Below are positions 1-11,059 of a stretch of DNA of 64,000 nt, piece by piece. The notes under the pieces are model-generated. The model had not been told where the DNA came from. It saw only the letters and a program-made list of their open reading frames with translations, and searched no databases. Location: NCBI RefSeq assembly GCF_042477335.2, contig NC_091249.1, positions 51,196,001 through 51,260,000 on the forward strand, in the 5' to 3' direction. This stretch comes from Ovis canadensis (taxonomy: Eukaryota > Chordata > Mammalia > Artiodactyla > Bovidae). Positions within the stretch are counted from its first letter, which is position 1. The number at the start of each line of letters is the position of its first letter. A program made the position numbers and the translations under genes.

Positions 1-658
1 CAATTGACAAATTGCTTTCAACAAAAGTGCCAAGATAATTCAATGGACAAAGTATAAGTCTTTGCAGTAAATGGTACTCTGACAACTAGATCCCCAAATG
101 CAAAAAGAATGAAATTGGACATCTACCTCACATAATAAAGAATTACATGAAACAGATCAAAGACCTGAATGAAAGAGCATAATCTATAAAATTCTAAGGC
201 AGAACATAAGCATAAAGCTTTGTAATCTTGGATAGGTGAGTTTATTAAATATGTTATCAAAAGCATAAGCAACAAAAGAAAAAATAAATAAACAGGGCTT
301 CATCTTATTAAAAACCTCTGTGCTCCAAACCACCATATTAAGGAAGTTTAAAAAAAATAAAGAATGAGAAAAGTATCTGTAAAGCATCTATGTAATAAAG
401 AAATGGTATACAGAATAAAGAACTCTCGCAAATCAATAGCAAAAGGGTTTCCATCCATATCTTGGGTGTTTGTTAATAATGCTGTAATTAACACTGGTAT
501 GCATATATCTTTTCAAATCAGTGTTTTGTTTTGAGTAAATACTCAGAGGTAAAACTGCTGAATCATACAGCAGTTCTATTTTTTCATTTCAATTGTATGC
601 TTTAAGTGGATGGATTATATGGTAAGTGAATTATATCTCAATAAAGTTGCATTTTTTC
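1..658 (+). mobile_element. L1 LINE 3' end, degraded
   Basis: This is sense-strand L1 sequence from the end of ORF2 through the 3' UTR, full of stops. It resembles the better preserved copy at 20262-21872: both share the run about a cDNA of 'aacaaaagtgccaag', the 'gcaaaagaatgaaattg' segment and a terminal 'tatatctcaataaag' motif with a polyadenylation signal near 640. It continues off the left edge. No host gene is visible. Confidence 0.75.
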
Positions 659-867
659 TTAGAGAAAACAGCAAACATTGGCAAGGATGCAGAGAAATTA
701 AAAGTTTCATTCATTCATAGTGTGATATAAAATTCTGCAGCTGCTGTGGAAAACAGCTTGGCAATTCTTCAAAATATTAAAATACGTCTAGTAATTCTAC
801 TCCCAAGTAAACATCCAAGAAAGTTAAAAACAAGTATTCAAACAAAGACTTGCACTTAAATGTTCAT

Positions 868-1141
868 GGAGAAGGCAATGGCACCCCACTCTAGTACTCT
901 TGCCTGGAAAATCCCATGGATGGAGGAGCCTGGTAGGCTGCAGCCCATGGGGTCGCTAAGAGTCGGACACGACTGAGCAACTTCACTTTCACTTTTCACT
1001 TTCATGCATTGAAGGAAATGGCAACCCACGCCAGTGTTCTTGCCTGGAGCATCCCAGGGACGGGGGAGCCTGGTGGGCTGCCATCTAGGGGGTCGCACAG
1101 AGTCGGACAAGACTGAAGCGACGCAGCAGCAGCAGTAGCAG
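868..1141 (+). mobile_element. BOV-A2 SINE (dimeric)
   Basis: Two BovA monomers are visible, each starting 'ggagaagg/gaaggaaatggca' and carrying 'cttgcctgga', 'gagcctggt' and 'gtcggacacgactga'. They are joined by 'cactttcacttttcactttcatgc' type linker sequence, and the element ends in an (AGC)n tail. The two-monomer form defines BOV-A2. No convincing target-site duplication was found. Confidence 0.9.
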
Positions 1142-1503
1142 CAGCGACAACATCATTAATCATAATATCCAAAAACAGAAATAATCCAAATGATGAATGG
1201 ATACACAAAATGTGGTACATCCATCCATACAATGGAATGTTGGTCAGCCTTAAAAAGAAACCAAGTACTAACACATGCTACAAAATGGATAAACCTTGAG
1301 AACACATTAAGTGAAAGCAGCCAGACACAAAAGCCTACAAATTATATGATTCTGGCTATATGAAACATCCTGAATGGACTAATCTACAGAGACAGAAAGC
1401 AGATTAAGATAACTAGAGGTTTGAGGAGACAGAAATACAGAGTAACTACTTAATGGCCTTGGGTTTCTTTTTGGGGTGATGAAAATGTTTAGAATTAGAA
1501 AGT

Positions 1504-1827
1504 GGACTTCCCTGGTGGTCCAGGGAATTCACCTGCCGATGCAGGGGACACAGTTTCAATCCCTGGCATGGGAAGATTCCACATGTTCTGGGGCAACTAA
1601 GCCTGTGCACCACAACTACTGAGCCAGTACTCCAGAGGCTGCAAACCACAACTACTGAGCCCACGCAACTGGAGCAGGTGCTCTACTACAAAAGAAGCCA
1701 CCACAATGAGAAGACCGCACACCACAATGAAGAATAACCCCTGCTTGCCACAACTAGAGAAAGCCTGCACACAGCAACAAAGACCTAGCAAAGCCAAAAA
1801 TAATAACTAAATCTTTTAAAAAAAAGG
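1504..1827 (+). mobile_element. CHR-type tRNA-derived SINE
   Basis: The element opens with 'ggacttccctggtggtcc', the tRNA-Glu-like head with box A and B-like segments. The body follows ('ccacatg...gcaactaagcc', 'cacaactactgagcc', 'agagaaagcc') and ends 'gcaaagccaaaaataataa'. This is the long CHR form found across Cetartiodactyla. It sits inside the L1 tail. Confidence 0.85.
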
Positions 1828-1929
1828 AACATAGTGGTAGTTGCACAACATTTTGAATGTACAAAAAGCCATTAAATTATACACTTTAAAAAGATAACTG
1901 CTGGATTTTGCGGTCTATGAAATCTACCT

Positions 1930-2171
1930 GCCTGGAAAATCCCATGGACGGAGGAGCCTGGTGGGCTGCAGTCCGTGGGGTCGCTGAGAGTCGGACACGA
2001 CACAGCGACTTCACTTTCACTTTTCACTTTCATGCATTGGAGAAGGAAATGGCAACCCACTCCCATATTCTTGCCTGGAGAATCACAGGGACAGCGGAGC
2101 CTGGTAGGCTGCCATCTATGGGGTTGCGCAGAGTTGGACACAACTAAAGTGACTTAGCAGCAGCAGCAGCA
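1930..2171 (+). mobile_element. BOV-A2 SINE with 11-bp TSD
   Basis: A dimeric BovA SINE, slightly 5' shortened, ending in (CAG)n. It is flanked by the perfect direct repeat gaaatctacct at 1919-1929 and 2172-2182, which is the L1 target sequence duplicated on insertion. Any open frames across it are SINE-derived. Confidence 0.93.
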
Positions 2172-2205
2172 GAAATCTACCTAAATTAAAAAAAAAAAAA
2201 AAACA

Positions 2206-2569
2206 ACTTTCCAGATGATTTTCTATTATAACCAAAGCAGAGACTCACTGACTTAAATACTGATTTTAAAAGAACATTAACTGTGTTACAAACTTCTCAA
2301 ATTGTTTAATCATTCAATTACTCCTAAGAGAAATGTTACATCTCATTGCCAAAAAACATCTGGACAACCTGAGTAGTAAGGGAGGATAGTAATAAAGGAC
2401 ACACTAATAAAGGACACACTCAAACTCTTCCAATCTAGTCACTCACAATATCATTCCCTACTGTAAGAATAGAAGCCAAACACAAATTTCTTTTCTATTC
2501 TTAATGTTTATTTTTAAATGACTTAAGTCTTGAAGAAATAGAAGAAATCATACAGAATGATGAAAATAT
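2206..2569. other. Unassigned sequence
   Basis: AT-rich intergenic or intronic sequence in which I recognise no gene or repeat family. It contains a short direct duplication (two copies of 'aataaaggacacac' at about 2391-2418). Confidence 0.4.
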
Positions 2570-3445
2570 TAAACACATACATTTTTCATTGTAGTATAGA
2601 TGACCTACAGTACTGTGTTGGTTCTAGGCATACAGCAACATGATTCAGTTATTTTTTCAGATTATTTTCCCTTACAGGTTATTACAAGATATCAAATATC
2701 ATTGTTCCCTGTAATATACAGTAAATCCTTGCTGCTTCTCTATTTTATGTATAGCAGTTTATATCTGTTAATCCCCTACCCCTAATTTTCCTTTCCCCTT
2801 TGGTAACCATAAGTTTGTTTACTATGTCTGTATGTTTCTGTTTTATATATAGATTCACTTGTATTATTTTCTAGACTCCACATATGTGTTATTATATAAC
2901 ATTTTGTCTTTATCTGACTTCACTTAGTATGATAATCTCTAAGTCCATTGATGTTGCTGAAAATGGTATTATTTCATTTATTCTTATGCATAATACTCCA
3001 TTTTATTTATACACAGACACACAGACACACACATGCATGCTCACCCCCTCCCCCAGCTCCCATTCCTCCAATAGCACATCTTCTTAAACCAACCAACCAG
3101 ATTGGCACCTGAGTTGTTTCCATGTCTTGGCTACTGTAAATAGTGCTGTTGTGAACACTAGGGTATCTGTATCTTCTCAAATTAAGAGTTTTCATCTTTT
3201 CTGATATATGCCTAAGAGTGGGGTTACTGGATCATATGGCAGCCCTACTTTTATTTAAGGAACTTCCATACTGTTTTCCATAGTGGCTGCACCAATTTAC
3301 ACTCCCACCAACAGAGTAGGAGGGTTCCCTTTCCTCCACACCCTCTCCAGCATTTGTTATGTGTAGACTTTTCGCTAGTCATTCTGACCGGTATGAAGTA
3401 ATACCTCATTATGGTTCTGGTTACATTTCTCTAACAATTTAAGCT
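2570..3445 (-). mobile_element. L1 LINE 3' end, antisense
   Basis: Reverse-strand L1 3' UTR and ORF2 end. The plus strand reads the typical reversed phrases 'gtaaccataagtttgttt', 'ctgacttcacttagtatgat', 'tactccattttat', 'ccatactgttttccatagtgg' and 'tttgttatgtgtagac'. An imperfect (AC)n tract lies at about 3010-3033. Short open frames here are not genes. Confidence 0.8.
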
Positions 3446-3459
3446 ACATATAAACTTTT

Positions 3460-4040
3460 TTTTTCCACAAGGGAAACTAGAAAGTATTTTAATAAAATGA
3501 AAACAAAAACACGAAAGCAAAATCTGTGGGATGCAGCTAAGGAGTTCTTATAGGAAAGCTGATGGCATTAAATGCTTGTATTTTTTTAAAAAACTAAATA
3601 TCTCAAATCAGTGACCTGACCTTATACTTTAAGGAAACTAGAAAAAGAAAAGAAAAGCAAGCACCTCAAAAGGAGAATAAAAATAATAAAGAACATTTAG
3701 AAATTGAAAACAATAATGACAGAGAAAATCTATAAAGCCAAAAGCTGACTTTTAGAATTCTGAGATTAATAAAACTGATAAGCCTCTAACCAATCTGCCC
3801 AAGTGAAAGAGAGAAGATATAAATTACCAATATAAGGTAACTGAAGGATAAAGCATAAGGATTTTAAAAAGTTTCATCACTACAAATAATATAGATATTA
3901 AAAAGATAATAAAGGGATATAACAAATAATTTTTGTCCTTAAACTCAACAACTGAAATGGAACAATTCCTTGAAAGGCACAAACTGCCAAAGCCCCATCA
4001 AGACACATTTAACCAAAAGAGATAGGACTGGGTAACTCTA
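3460..4040 (+). mobile_element. L1 ORF2 internal fragment
   Basis: Sense-strand L1 from the reverse-transcriptase region. Recognisable pieces encode remnants of the segment before and around the palm domain (for example 'gcagctaaggagttcttatagg', 'gaaactagaaaaagaaaagaaaag'). It is heavily interrupted by stops and ends abruptly at about 4040 against the TTL pseudogene. Confidence 0.65.
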
Positions 4041-5022
4041 TTATACCTTTGATTTGTAGTAAGATACTACTTTCCAGGGTGATGTTCAAAGTACTTGTTA
4101 GGTACTGATTGAACTCCTCAAAGAATTCCATTCCCCTTCTTCATACTTCCCATAGTTCTCTGAGTATTCCTTTTGAATGCAGTGATTAGTCAAGTGGCTG
4201 GTTTTATCTTGGAAATTATCCACCTGATACAGTTCTGAAGCAGTCTGCAGGACACCCTCTCTAAAGAGGTAGATATTAAACTGACGGTCCACCACCCAGC
4301 TTCGGATGGCAAACTTGCAATGACCAGGCTCCAGGAACAGCAGGCGCTCCAGGTATTTCTGGATCACGTGCACCTGGCCTAGGTTGTCTATGAAATCCAA
4401 CAGTTCTATAGCCTCTGAGAAGATGAGGATGCCTTCACCTTTGGCTCTGGCTGATGACTTTGCAATCCAAGCATTGCCCTCTCCCTCCTCTTTCTTTCTG
4501 TTATATTAAGTCAGGAAAAATTCTCTGCTGTCTGTCCTTGAACTATGGAGCGGTGGATAGATTCCATTCTGAGCTGGAGCAACTAGAGCCTTGAGGTTGG
4601 TTGGATAAATCACATAGGACTCGCAGAACAATGTGCAGGACTCAGCCTGTTCTGGGCTGGTTTTGACGAGCTTCACTAAAGATGCTTTGCAACACAGTTT
4701 GTCGGCCCCTCTGTAGTAATTCACCAACTGCATCAGCCCAGGTTCACGATCCAGTCTTCCGAAGGGCAGCCGGTTTCTTTCTTCCAGCATCAGGCTGAAC
4801 CTGGGGTTGTCCCACTGCAGCCGCTTCCGGTGGCCGGTGGCGAGCAGCAGCCAGAACACCTCGCTGGCACAGACGTTGCTGTTCTCATCGCGCACCTCGA
4901 AGGTGTACATGGCGAAAGGCTGTGCACTCGGCACCCCCACCCCACCAGCTGCCTCAGGGACCAGCCAGCGGGTGGTGGCTCAGCTAGGGACCAGCCCAGG
5001 CGCCCGCCACCTAAACTTTTGA
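4041..5022 (-). pseudogene. TTL: Processed pseudogene of tubulin-tyrosine ligase (3' truncated)
   Basis: The reverse strand translates as an intronless copy of TTL, the cytosolic ATP-grasp ligase that re-adds tyrosine to the C-terminus of detyrosinated alpha-tubulin. The start codon is at 4908-4910 ([10 protein letters not shown]). Recognisable segments follow in order: [43 protein letters not shown], then [17 protein letters not shown] and [19 protein letters not shown]. About 290 codons of the family's roughly 377 are covered, and the 3' part with the poly(A) tail is missing at the join to an L1 fragment near 4040. Disabling lesions are an in-frame TAA at 4506-4508 and a one-base loss near 4117-4125 that shifts the frame after KYEEG. 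GC-rich sequence upstream of the ATG (4911-5022) fits a retained 5' UTR. Absence of introns and the L1 surroundings support retroposition. A functional product is very unlikely. Confidence 0.9.
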
Positions 5023-5107
5023 GTCTATATATATTTAAATACATATAGTAACAATAAAATTAGAAAAATATTTATAGCATACATAAAAAAGCTATTGATT
5101 ATATTTA

Positions 5108-6164
5108 TTTTTTAATTTTTTTTAATTTTAAAATCTTTAATTCTTACATGCGTTCCCAAACATGAACCCCCCTCCCACCTCCCTCCCCATAACATCTCTC
5201 TGGGTCATCCCCATGCACCAGCCCCAAGCATGCTGTGTCCTGCGTCAGACACAGACTGGCAATTCAATTCTTACATGATAGTATACATGTTAGAATGCCA
5301 TTCTCCCAAATCATCCCACCCTCTCCCTCTCCCTCTGAGTCCAAAAGTCCGTTATACACATCTGTGTCTTTTTTCCTGTCTTGCATACAGGGTCGTCATT
5401 GCCATCTTTCTAAATTCCATATATATGTGTTAGTATACTGTATTGGTGTTTTTCTTTCTGGCTTACTTCACTCTGTATAATCAGCTCCAGTTTCATCCAT
5501 CTCATCAGAACTGATTCAAATGAATTCTTTTTAATGGCTGAGTAATACTCCATTGTGTATATGTACCACAGCTTTCTTATCCATTCATCTGCTGATGGAC
5601 ATCTAGGTTGTTTCCATGTCCTGGCTATTATAAACAGTGCTGCGATGAACATTGGGGTACATGTGTCTCTTTCAATTCTGGTTTCCTCGGTGTGTATGCC
5701 CGAAGTGGGATTGCTGGGTCATAAGGGAGTTCTATTTGCAATTTTTTAAGGAATCTCCACACTGTTCTCTATAGTGGCAGTACTAGTTTGCATTCCCACC
5801 AACAGTGTAGGAGGGTTCCCTTTTCTCCACACCCTCTCCAGCATTTATTGCTTGCAGATTTTTGAATCGCAGCCATTCTGACTGGTGTGAAGTGGTACCT
5901 CATTGTGGTTTTGATTTGCATTTCTCTAATAATGAGTGATGTTGAGCATCTTTTCATGTGTTTGTTAGCCATCCGTATGTCTTCTTTGGAGAAATGTCTA
6001 TTTAGTTCTTTGGCCCATTTTTTGATTGGGTCATTTATTTTTCTGGAATTGAGCTGCATAAGTTGCTTGTATATTTTTGAGATTAGTTGTTTGTCAGTTG
6101 CTTCATTTGCTATTATTTTCTCCCATTCAGAAGGCTGTCTTTTCACCTTGCTTATATTTTCCTT
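5108..6164 (-). mobile_element. 5'-truncated L1 with 14-bp TSD, antisense
   Basis: A relatively young L1 3' end inserted in reverse: the poly(A) side appears as T/A-rich sequence at about 5108-5145. A 3' UTR with CCT-rich tracts follows, then the ORF2 C-terminal region (reverse frame at 5769-6266 reads typical L1 residues such as IYKQLMQLN and [14 protein letters not shown]). The duplication attgattatattta at 5094-5107 and 6165-6178 marks exact ends. Confidence 0.92.
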
Positions 6165-6178
6165 ATTGATTATATTTA

Positions 6179-7060
6179 AAAAGTACAAACTGACACAAAA
6201 TACTAACATCCCATTAGATAACGAGACATGAACTGTCAATTTGCAAGAAAAAAATTTATCAAACATGAATATGTGGAAGGATTTAACCTATAACACTATT
6301 AGACAAATTTTTAGATAAATTAGATGTATTTTTACTTCCTAAAGTAAAATGAATTAATTTTAATGATAATCCTGCAGTTGGGGGAGCAATTCTTCAAACA
6401 CCAAACTGTAACAGATATTTAAAAAACACACACAAAACAAAACTTTGTATAAACAGTGCCATATTCTAATATAAATTACTAAAATCACTGAAGTCTTCCG
6501 TTTTAACCACTCACTCTATCCCTCCTTTTAGACTTAGGTCTGTTACCGCCATAATGGAAATTACCCAAAGAAAAACAAATCTTTTTGGAGACCAAGAAAG
6601 AAACAGCTAAGACATCTGAGGTAAAAGTATAACGGAATCTGGCAAATTAAAGAGATAAATCTTAGATAAATACTTAAAGAACTGCTAGCTAAGGGTTCTT
6701 AACCAATCCCCAAGCCCTTAAAGGACCTATGGTTAGGCTTCAAGGGATTCACAATCTCCTGAAACTGTGTGTAAAACTGTCGTTTTTGTATGCTCCCTGG
6801 GAAAAATTCTTATAGCTTTCATCCAACTCTCAGAGGAGCTCAAAATCCAAAAGAGTTTAGAACTACCAATGATCTAGCTAAACCCCTTCATTTTCAGAAA
6901 CAACCCGAAGATTTAAATTGACGTGCATAACCAGTCTCCTAGTGTTTTTGTGTTTAAGAATTATGACTATTTTACCTTCTTACATTTTGGGGGTTTTTTG
7001 TGTGTGCATGCCTTCTAATACTGAAAGGTAAAATTTTTGTGACCTGAGTAGCAAAGATTT
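6179..7060. other. Unassigned sequence
   Basis: About 0.9 kb of AT-rich DNA without recognised repeats or coding potential. If the UIMC1 inference is right, this is part of its intron. Confidence 0.4.
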
Positions 7061-7255
7061 CTCAGGATACAAAGAGTAAAAGACACAGAATTTTTTAAAA
7101 AACTGACAAACTAGGCTTCAATGAAACTTAAAACTTATATTCTTCAAAAGACACCAATAAGAAAACAAAAGGACAAGTCATAAAATGGGAGAAAATATTT
7201 GCAATGCATATATCTTGCAAAAGACTCATAGTCACAATATGTAAAGAACTCTTAT

Positions 7256-7491
7256 GGTGGTGATGGTTTAGTTGTTAAGTCGTGTCCAACCTTGCAACCC
7301 CATTAACTGTAGCTCACCAGGCCCCTCTGTACATGGGATTTCTCAGGCAAGAATACTGGAATGGGTTGCCATTTCCTTCTCCAGAGTATTTTCCCAACCC
7401 AGGGATCAAACCCAGGTCTCCTGCATTACAGGAGGTCGCCTGCACTGCACGAGGATTCTTTACCAACTGGAGCCACCAGGGAAGCCCAAAT
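7256..7491 (-). mobile_element. Bov-tA SINE, antisense
   Basis: Reverse-oriented BovA monomer followed by the tRNA-like head ('ccaccagggaagccc' at the right end). The L1 target aactcttat (7247-7255) reappears as aactctcat (7492-7500), a 9-bp TSD with one difference. Confidence 0.88.
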
Positions 7492-7934
7492 AACTCTCAT
7501 AATGCAATAATAAAAAGACAACCCAATTTTTTAAATGAGCAAGATATGGACACAAAAGCAAATGTACTAATAGCCAATAAGCAAAACAAACAGAAAAAGA
7601 TGCTCTGCATCATTAGTTATCAAAATAGAAATTAAAGCCACAATGACATAACACTACACACCCATTATAATGGTTACAATTAAAAATACTGAAAACACTA
7701 ATGTGGGCAGGAATGAGGAATACATGGATCTCTCATACACTGCCAATGGAAATGTAAAATTTTAAGCCACTTTGGAAAACTGTCAGGCAGTTTCTTAAAA
7801 TTAAATGTATACTACTATACAGGCCAGTCATTCTGCTTACTACTATTTACTCAACAGAAACAAAAACATGTCACCACATAAAGACTTGTACAGTAATGTT
7901 CAAAGAAGCTTTTCACACAATGTCAAGCACTAAG

Positions 7935-8134
7935 AAGTGAAGTTGCTCAGTCGTGTGCAACTCTGCAATTCCATGGACTGAAGCTCCTCCATCAGTGGAA
8001 TTTTCCAGGCAAGAAGAGTACAGGAGTGGGTTGCCATTTCCTTCTCCAGGGGATCTTCCCAACCCAGGGATCGAACCCGGGTCTCCCACGTTGTAGGCAG
8101 ACACTTCACCCTCTGAGCCACCAGGGAACCCCAT
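7935..8134 (-). mobile_element. Bov-tA SINE, antisense
   Basis: The plus strand reads 'gctcagtcgtgtgcaactctgc' type BovA tail at the left, 'ccaggcaagaagagtacagga' in the middle and 'gggatcgaacccgggtctccc' (box B of the tRNA-like head) near 8068-8089. It is inserted in the L1 described at 7061-8692. Confidence 0.88.
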
Positions 8135-8267
8135 GAGATGACCCAAATGTCCATCAACAGATGAATAAACAAATTATGATTTATTCATACAACAGAATAT
8201 TACTCAGCAATAAAAAGGACACAGGCAAAAATACGAGTGAACCTCAAAATCATTTTGCTGAATGAAA

Positions 8268-8409
8268 ATTTCCCTGGTGGTCCAGTGGTTAAGACTCCAC
8301 GCTCCCAAAGGAGGGGACCCGGGTTCAATCCCTGGTCAGAGAACTAGGTTCCACATCCTGCAACTAAGTTCAAACACAGCAAGTAAGACCCAGCACAGCC
8401 AAAGAAATA
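8268..8409 (+). mobile_element. Short CHR-type SINE
   Basis: Opens 'tccctggtggtccagtgg', contains the box B-like 'gggttcaatccctggtcag', and ends 'gacccagcacagccaaagaaataa'. The long middle part of the CHR consensus is missing, giving a roughly 140-bp form. Confidence 0.8.
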
Positions 8410-9419
8410 AGCCAGTCACAAAGAGCAAAGGTTGTATTATTCCATTTATATAAAATGTAACCTAACCTATAGTGACAAAAAGTAAATCAGTGGTTACTAA
8501 GGTTCAGGATTGTAAGAAGAGAAGGACAGAAGAGAGCATGAGGAAGCTTCTGAGGGTGATGGGAACCTACTGTATCATGATTCTGGCAGCAGTTTCACAA
8601 GTGTATACAACTGGAAAATTTCATCACACTATATGCCTCAAATAGATGCAGTTTATTACACATAAATCATTCTGCAATAAAATTGATAAGAAAAAATAAA
8701 GTGAGACACCACTACACATCCACTAGCATGGCTAAAATTTAAAAGACTAAAAAAATCAGGCATTGATAAGAATACGGGAGCAGCTAGAACGCTAATACAT
8801 TGCTGTTAGGAATATAAAGTGGTACAACCACTTTGAAAAGACAGTTTGGCAGTTTCTTAAAAAGTAAAACATACACCTACTATATGACCTAGCCATTTCA
8901 AGTATTTACCCAGAAGAAATAAAGTCACGTTCATAGTAGCCCTATTCGTAATAGACGAAATCTCTAAACAGCCCAAATATCCACCAATAGGGGAATGGAT
9001 AAACAAATTGTGGTCTATCCATACCATAGAAAACTACTTCACCAATTAAACTACATAAAACATTATGGTGAGCAAAGAAAACAAGACACAAATAAGTACA
9101 TACCATATGATTCCATTTACAGGCATACCTCATTTTTTGCACTTTGTAGATACTGCATTTTTTTACAAACTGAATGTTTGTAGCAATCGTGTGTGGAGCA
9201 AGTCTCCCAACAGTATTTTTCTCACTTCGTATCTGTGCGTCACATTTTGGTAATTCTTGCAACATTTCAAACTTTTTCATTATATTTATCAAGGTGACCC
9301 ACTTTCAATGATTTTTTTTTCATTTTCCTTTTTCTTTTTCTTGATCAGTAATTTTTTTATGTTACTACTATAATTCAATGAAGATTCAGATGACAGCAAT
9401 TTTTAGCAACTTTTTCATT

Positions 9420-9560
9420 TTCATTATAGTCAATTTATAAATTTTGTGTTATTAACAGATTTAAGTGTACAACAAAATAAATCAGTTATACATATATTCA
9501 CTCTTAAGATTCTTTTTCCATATAGGCCGCTACAGAGTATTGGGTAGAGTTCCCCGTTAA
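9420..9560 (-). mobile_element. L1 3' UTR fragment, antisense, inside Tigger
   Basis: The plus strand reads 'cagttatacatatattcactc', 'ccatataggccgctacagagtattg' and 'gtagagttcccc', the reversed 3' UTR of a ruminant L1. It abuts BovB sequence at about 9561. Confidence 0.65.
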
Positions 9561-10003
9561 TTCAATAGATACATTGTATGGATGTGAGAGTTGGACCACA
9601 AAGAAGGCTGAGCGCCAAAGAATTGATGCTTTTGACTGTGGTGCTAGAACAGACTCCAGAGAATTCCTTAGACAGCAAGGAGATCAAATCAATCAATCCT
9701 AAAGGAAGTCAACCCATAATATTCATTGGAAGGACGGATACTGAAGCTGAAGCTCCAATAGCCTGGCCACCTGATACAAGAGCTGACTCACTGGAAAAGA
9801 CCCTGATGCTGGGAAAGATTGAGGGCAGAAAGAGAAGGGGACAACAGAGGATGAGATGGTTGAATGGCATCACCAATTGGTGATGGATCCAATAGACATG
9901 AGCTTGAGCAAACTCCAGATGATAGTGAAGGACAGAGAAGCCTGGTGTGCTGCAGTCCATGGGGTCGTAAAGAGTCAGACACAACTAAGCAGTTGAACAA
10001 CAA
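9561..10003 (+). mobile_element. BovB LINE 3' end
   Basis: Sense BovB from the C-terminal coding part (YGCESWT-type motif seen as 'tatggatgtgagagttggacc') through the 3' UTR to 'gactcagacac..actaagcagttgaacaacaa'. It is 5' truncated, and coding remnants contain frameshifts. Confidence 0.9.
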
Positions 10004-10412
10004 CAAAATTATTTTTTTAGACTCTGCAAGCTTAACAGCCTAGAGTGTAAACATAACTTTTATATGCACTGGGAAACAAAAAATCATGTGACTCACTTTA
10101 TTTTGATTTACTGCAGTGGTCTGGAACTGAACCACAGTATTTGAGGTATAACTGTGTTTGAAATTCTAGAAAAGACTAATATAATCAACAGTGGGAAAAA
10201 AATAAATAAAAAGTCAAGTAATTGCCTCAGGCCAGGATGGAGGAGGGAGAAAAATGGCTGGTAAAAGGCATAAAGGTACCTCTTGAAGTAAGTGTTCTGT
10301 ATCTTGATTAAGGAGGTGGTTACATGGTTAGATGCTCTGACCGAAATTCAACCGCAGACTTCTGGCTACTTGTCATGACAATAAAGAGGTTAATAAATCT
10401 TTTCTCAAAAAG

Positions 10413-10665
10413 AAACTTAAAAAAGCTGACAAATTTCAGCTTGGAAACTAACTGAATATAACAAAATTAAAAATATTTATTCATGAAAACTACTTAATTT
10501 TCAGTAAGAACACCATGAATCTCTACAATTCATACCAAGAGCTTCTTCCATATATCCCCCGACCCTAGATTCACCAACCAAGGAAAGGAAGGACATGAAT
10601 ATCAATAATTTCACTTTCACAGCTGGCAGGGACTCACTAGGTAGGAACATTTTTAGTCTTATCTT
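10413..10665. other. Unassigned sequence with a short minus-strand open frame
   Basis: Non-repetitive sequence between an L1 tail and a SINE. A 65-codon reverse frame (10501-10698) extends into the SINE, so it is not a conserved unit. I do not recognise any protein family in it. Confidence 0.35.
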
Positions 10666-10675
10666 AGTGGCCAAT

Positions 10676-10954
10676 CGGAGAAGGGAATGGCACCCCATTC
10701 CAGCACTCTTGCCTGGAAAATCCCATGGATGCAGGAGCCTGGTGGGCTGCAGTCCATGGGGTCGCTAACAGTCGGACACAACTGAGCGACTTCACTTTGA
10801 CTTTTCACTTACATGCATCGGAGAAGGAAATGGCAACCTACTCCAGTGTTCTTGCCTGGAGAATCACAGGGACAGGGGAGCCTAGTGGGCTGCCATCTAG
10901 GGGGTCGCACAGAGTCGGACACGACTGAAGCGACTTAGCAGCAGTAGCAGCAGC
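10676..10954 (+). mobile_element. BOV-A2 SINE with 10-bp TSD
   Basis: A complete dimeric BovA element with an (AGC)n tail, bounded by the perfect repeat agtggccaat at 10666-10675 and 10955-10964. Confidence 0.93.
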
Positions 10955-11059
10955 AGTGGCCAATAACTAAGGGAACTAAGGTCCCACAATCCACACGGCA
11001 AGGCCAAAACAAACAAAATAAATAATATTGCACTATTTAAAACTTCAATATCTCACTGT

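Larger units (their letters stand above)
659..2205 (+). mobile_element. L1 LINE 3' UTR remnant, split by three SINEs
   Basis: A second sense L1 tail starts immediately after the first and ends in a poly(A) run near 2190-2205. It shows typical 3'-region phrases (dummy ORF2 end such as 'caatggaatgttggtcagcc', then 'attatacactttaaaaag'). It is broken by SINEs at about 868-1141, 1504-1827 and 1930-2171. The last insertion has a clear 11-bp duplication of the L1 target, so the order L1 first, SINE later is secure. Confidence 0.7.
7061..8692 (+). mobile_element. L1 LINE 3' end, split by three SINEs
   Basis: Sense L1 from the end of ORF2 to the tail ('gcaataaaattgataag', about 8675). It is interrupted by Bov-tA at 7256-7491, Bov-tA at about 7935-8134 and a CHR head at about 8268-8409. 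The L1 reads on smoothly across each break, so the SINEs are later insertions. Confidence 0.75.
9120..10154 (+). mobile_element. Tigger-type (TcMar-Tigger) DNA transposon, internally deleted and invaded
   Basis: The left end reads caggcatacctca and the right end reads gaggtataactg, which is its inverted complement apart from two positions. A TA target dinucleotide precedes the left end (9118-9119) and a decayed TG follows the right. Subterminal sequences match Tigger1 features: 'cacattttggtaattcttgcaacatttcaaac' region at left, and 'gtgtaaacataacttttatatgcactgggaaa' region at right. The transposase is almost wholly absent; only about 35 bp of its 3' flank ('gattcagatgacagcaatttttagcaa') remains. 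An antisense L1 piece and a BovB tail occupy the middle. Confidence 0.8.
8693..10412 (+). mobile_element. L1 3' end interrupted by a Tigger transposon
   Basis: Sense L1 occupies 8693-9119 (ORF2 end: 'gtgagacaccactacacatcc', 'atgacctagccatttcaag') and resumes at 10155-10412 (3' UTR ending 'aataaagaggttaataaatc'). Rejoining across the Tigger restores the usual L1 order of 'gattccatttac' followed by 'gaaattctagaaaag'. The DNA transposon therefore landed in an already resident L1. Confidence 0.75.

Noticed and set aside
1120-1145. CAG/AGC runs as trinucleotide expansions (also near 2158, 10935, 14041, 15706, 20240, 26302, 33366)
   Set aside because: They are the normal (AGC)n tails, or complements, of BOV-A2 SINEs.
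5230-6266. Several open frames on both strands
   Set aside because: They fall inside a TSD-flanked antisense L1 3' end.
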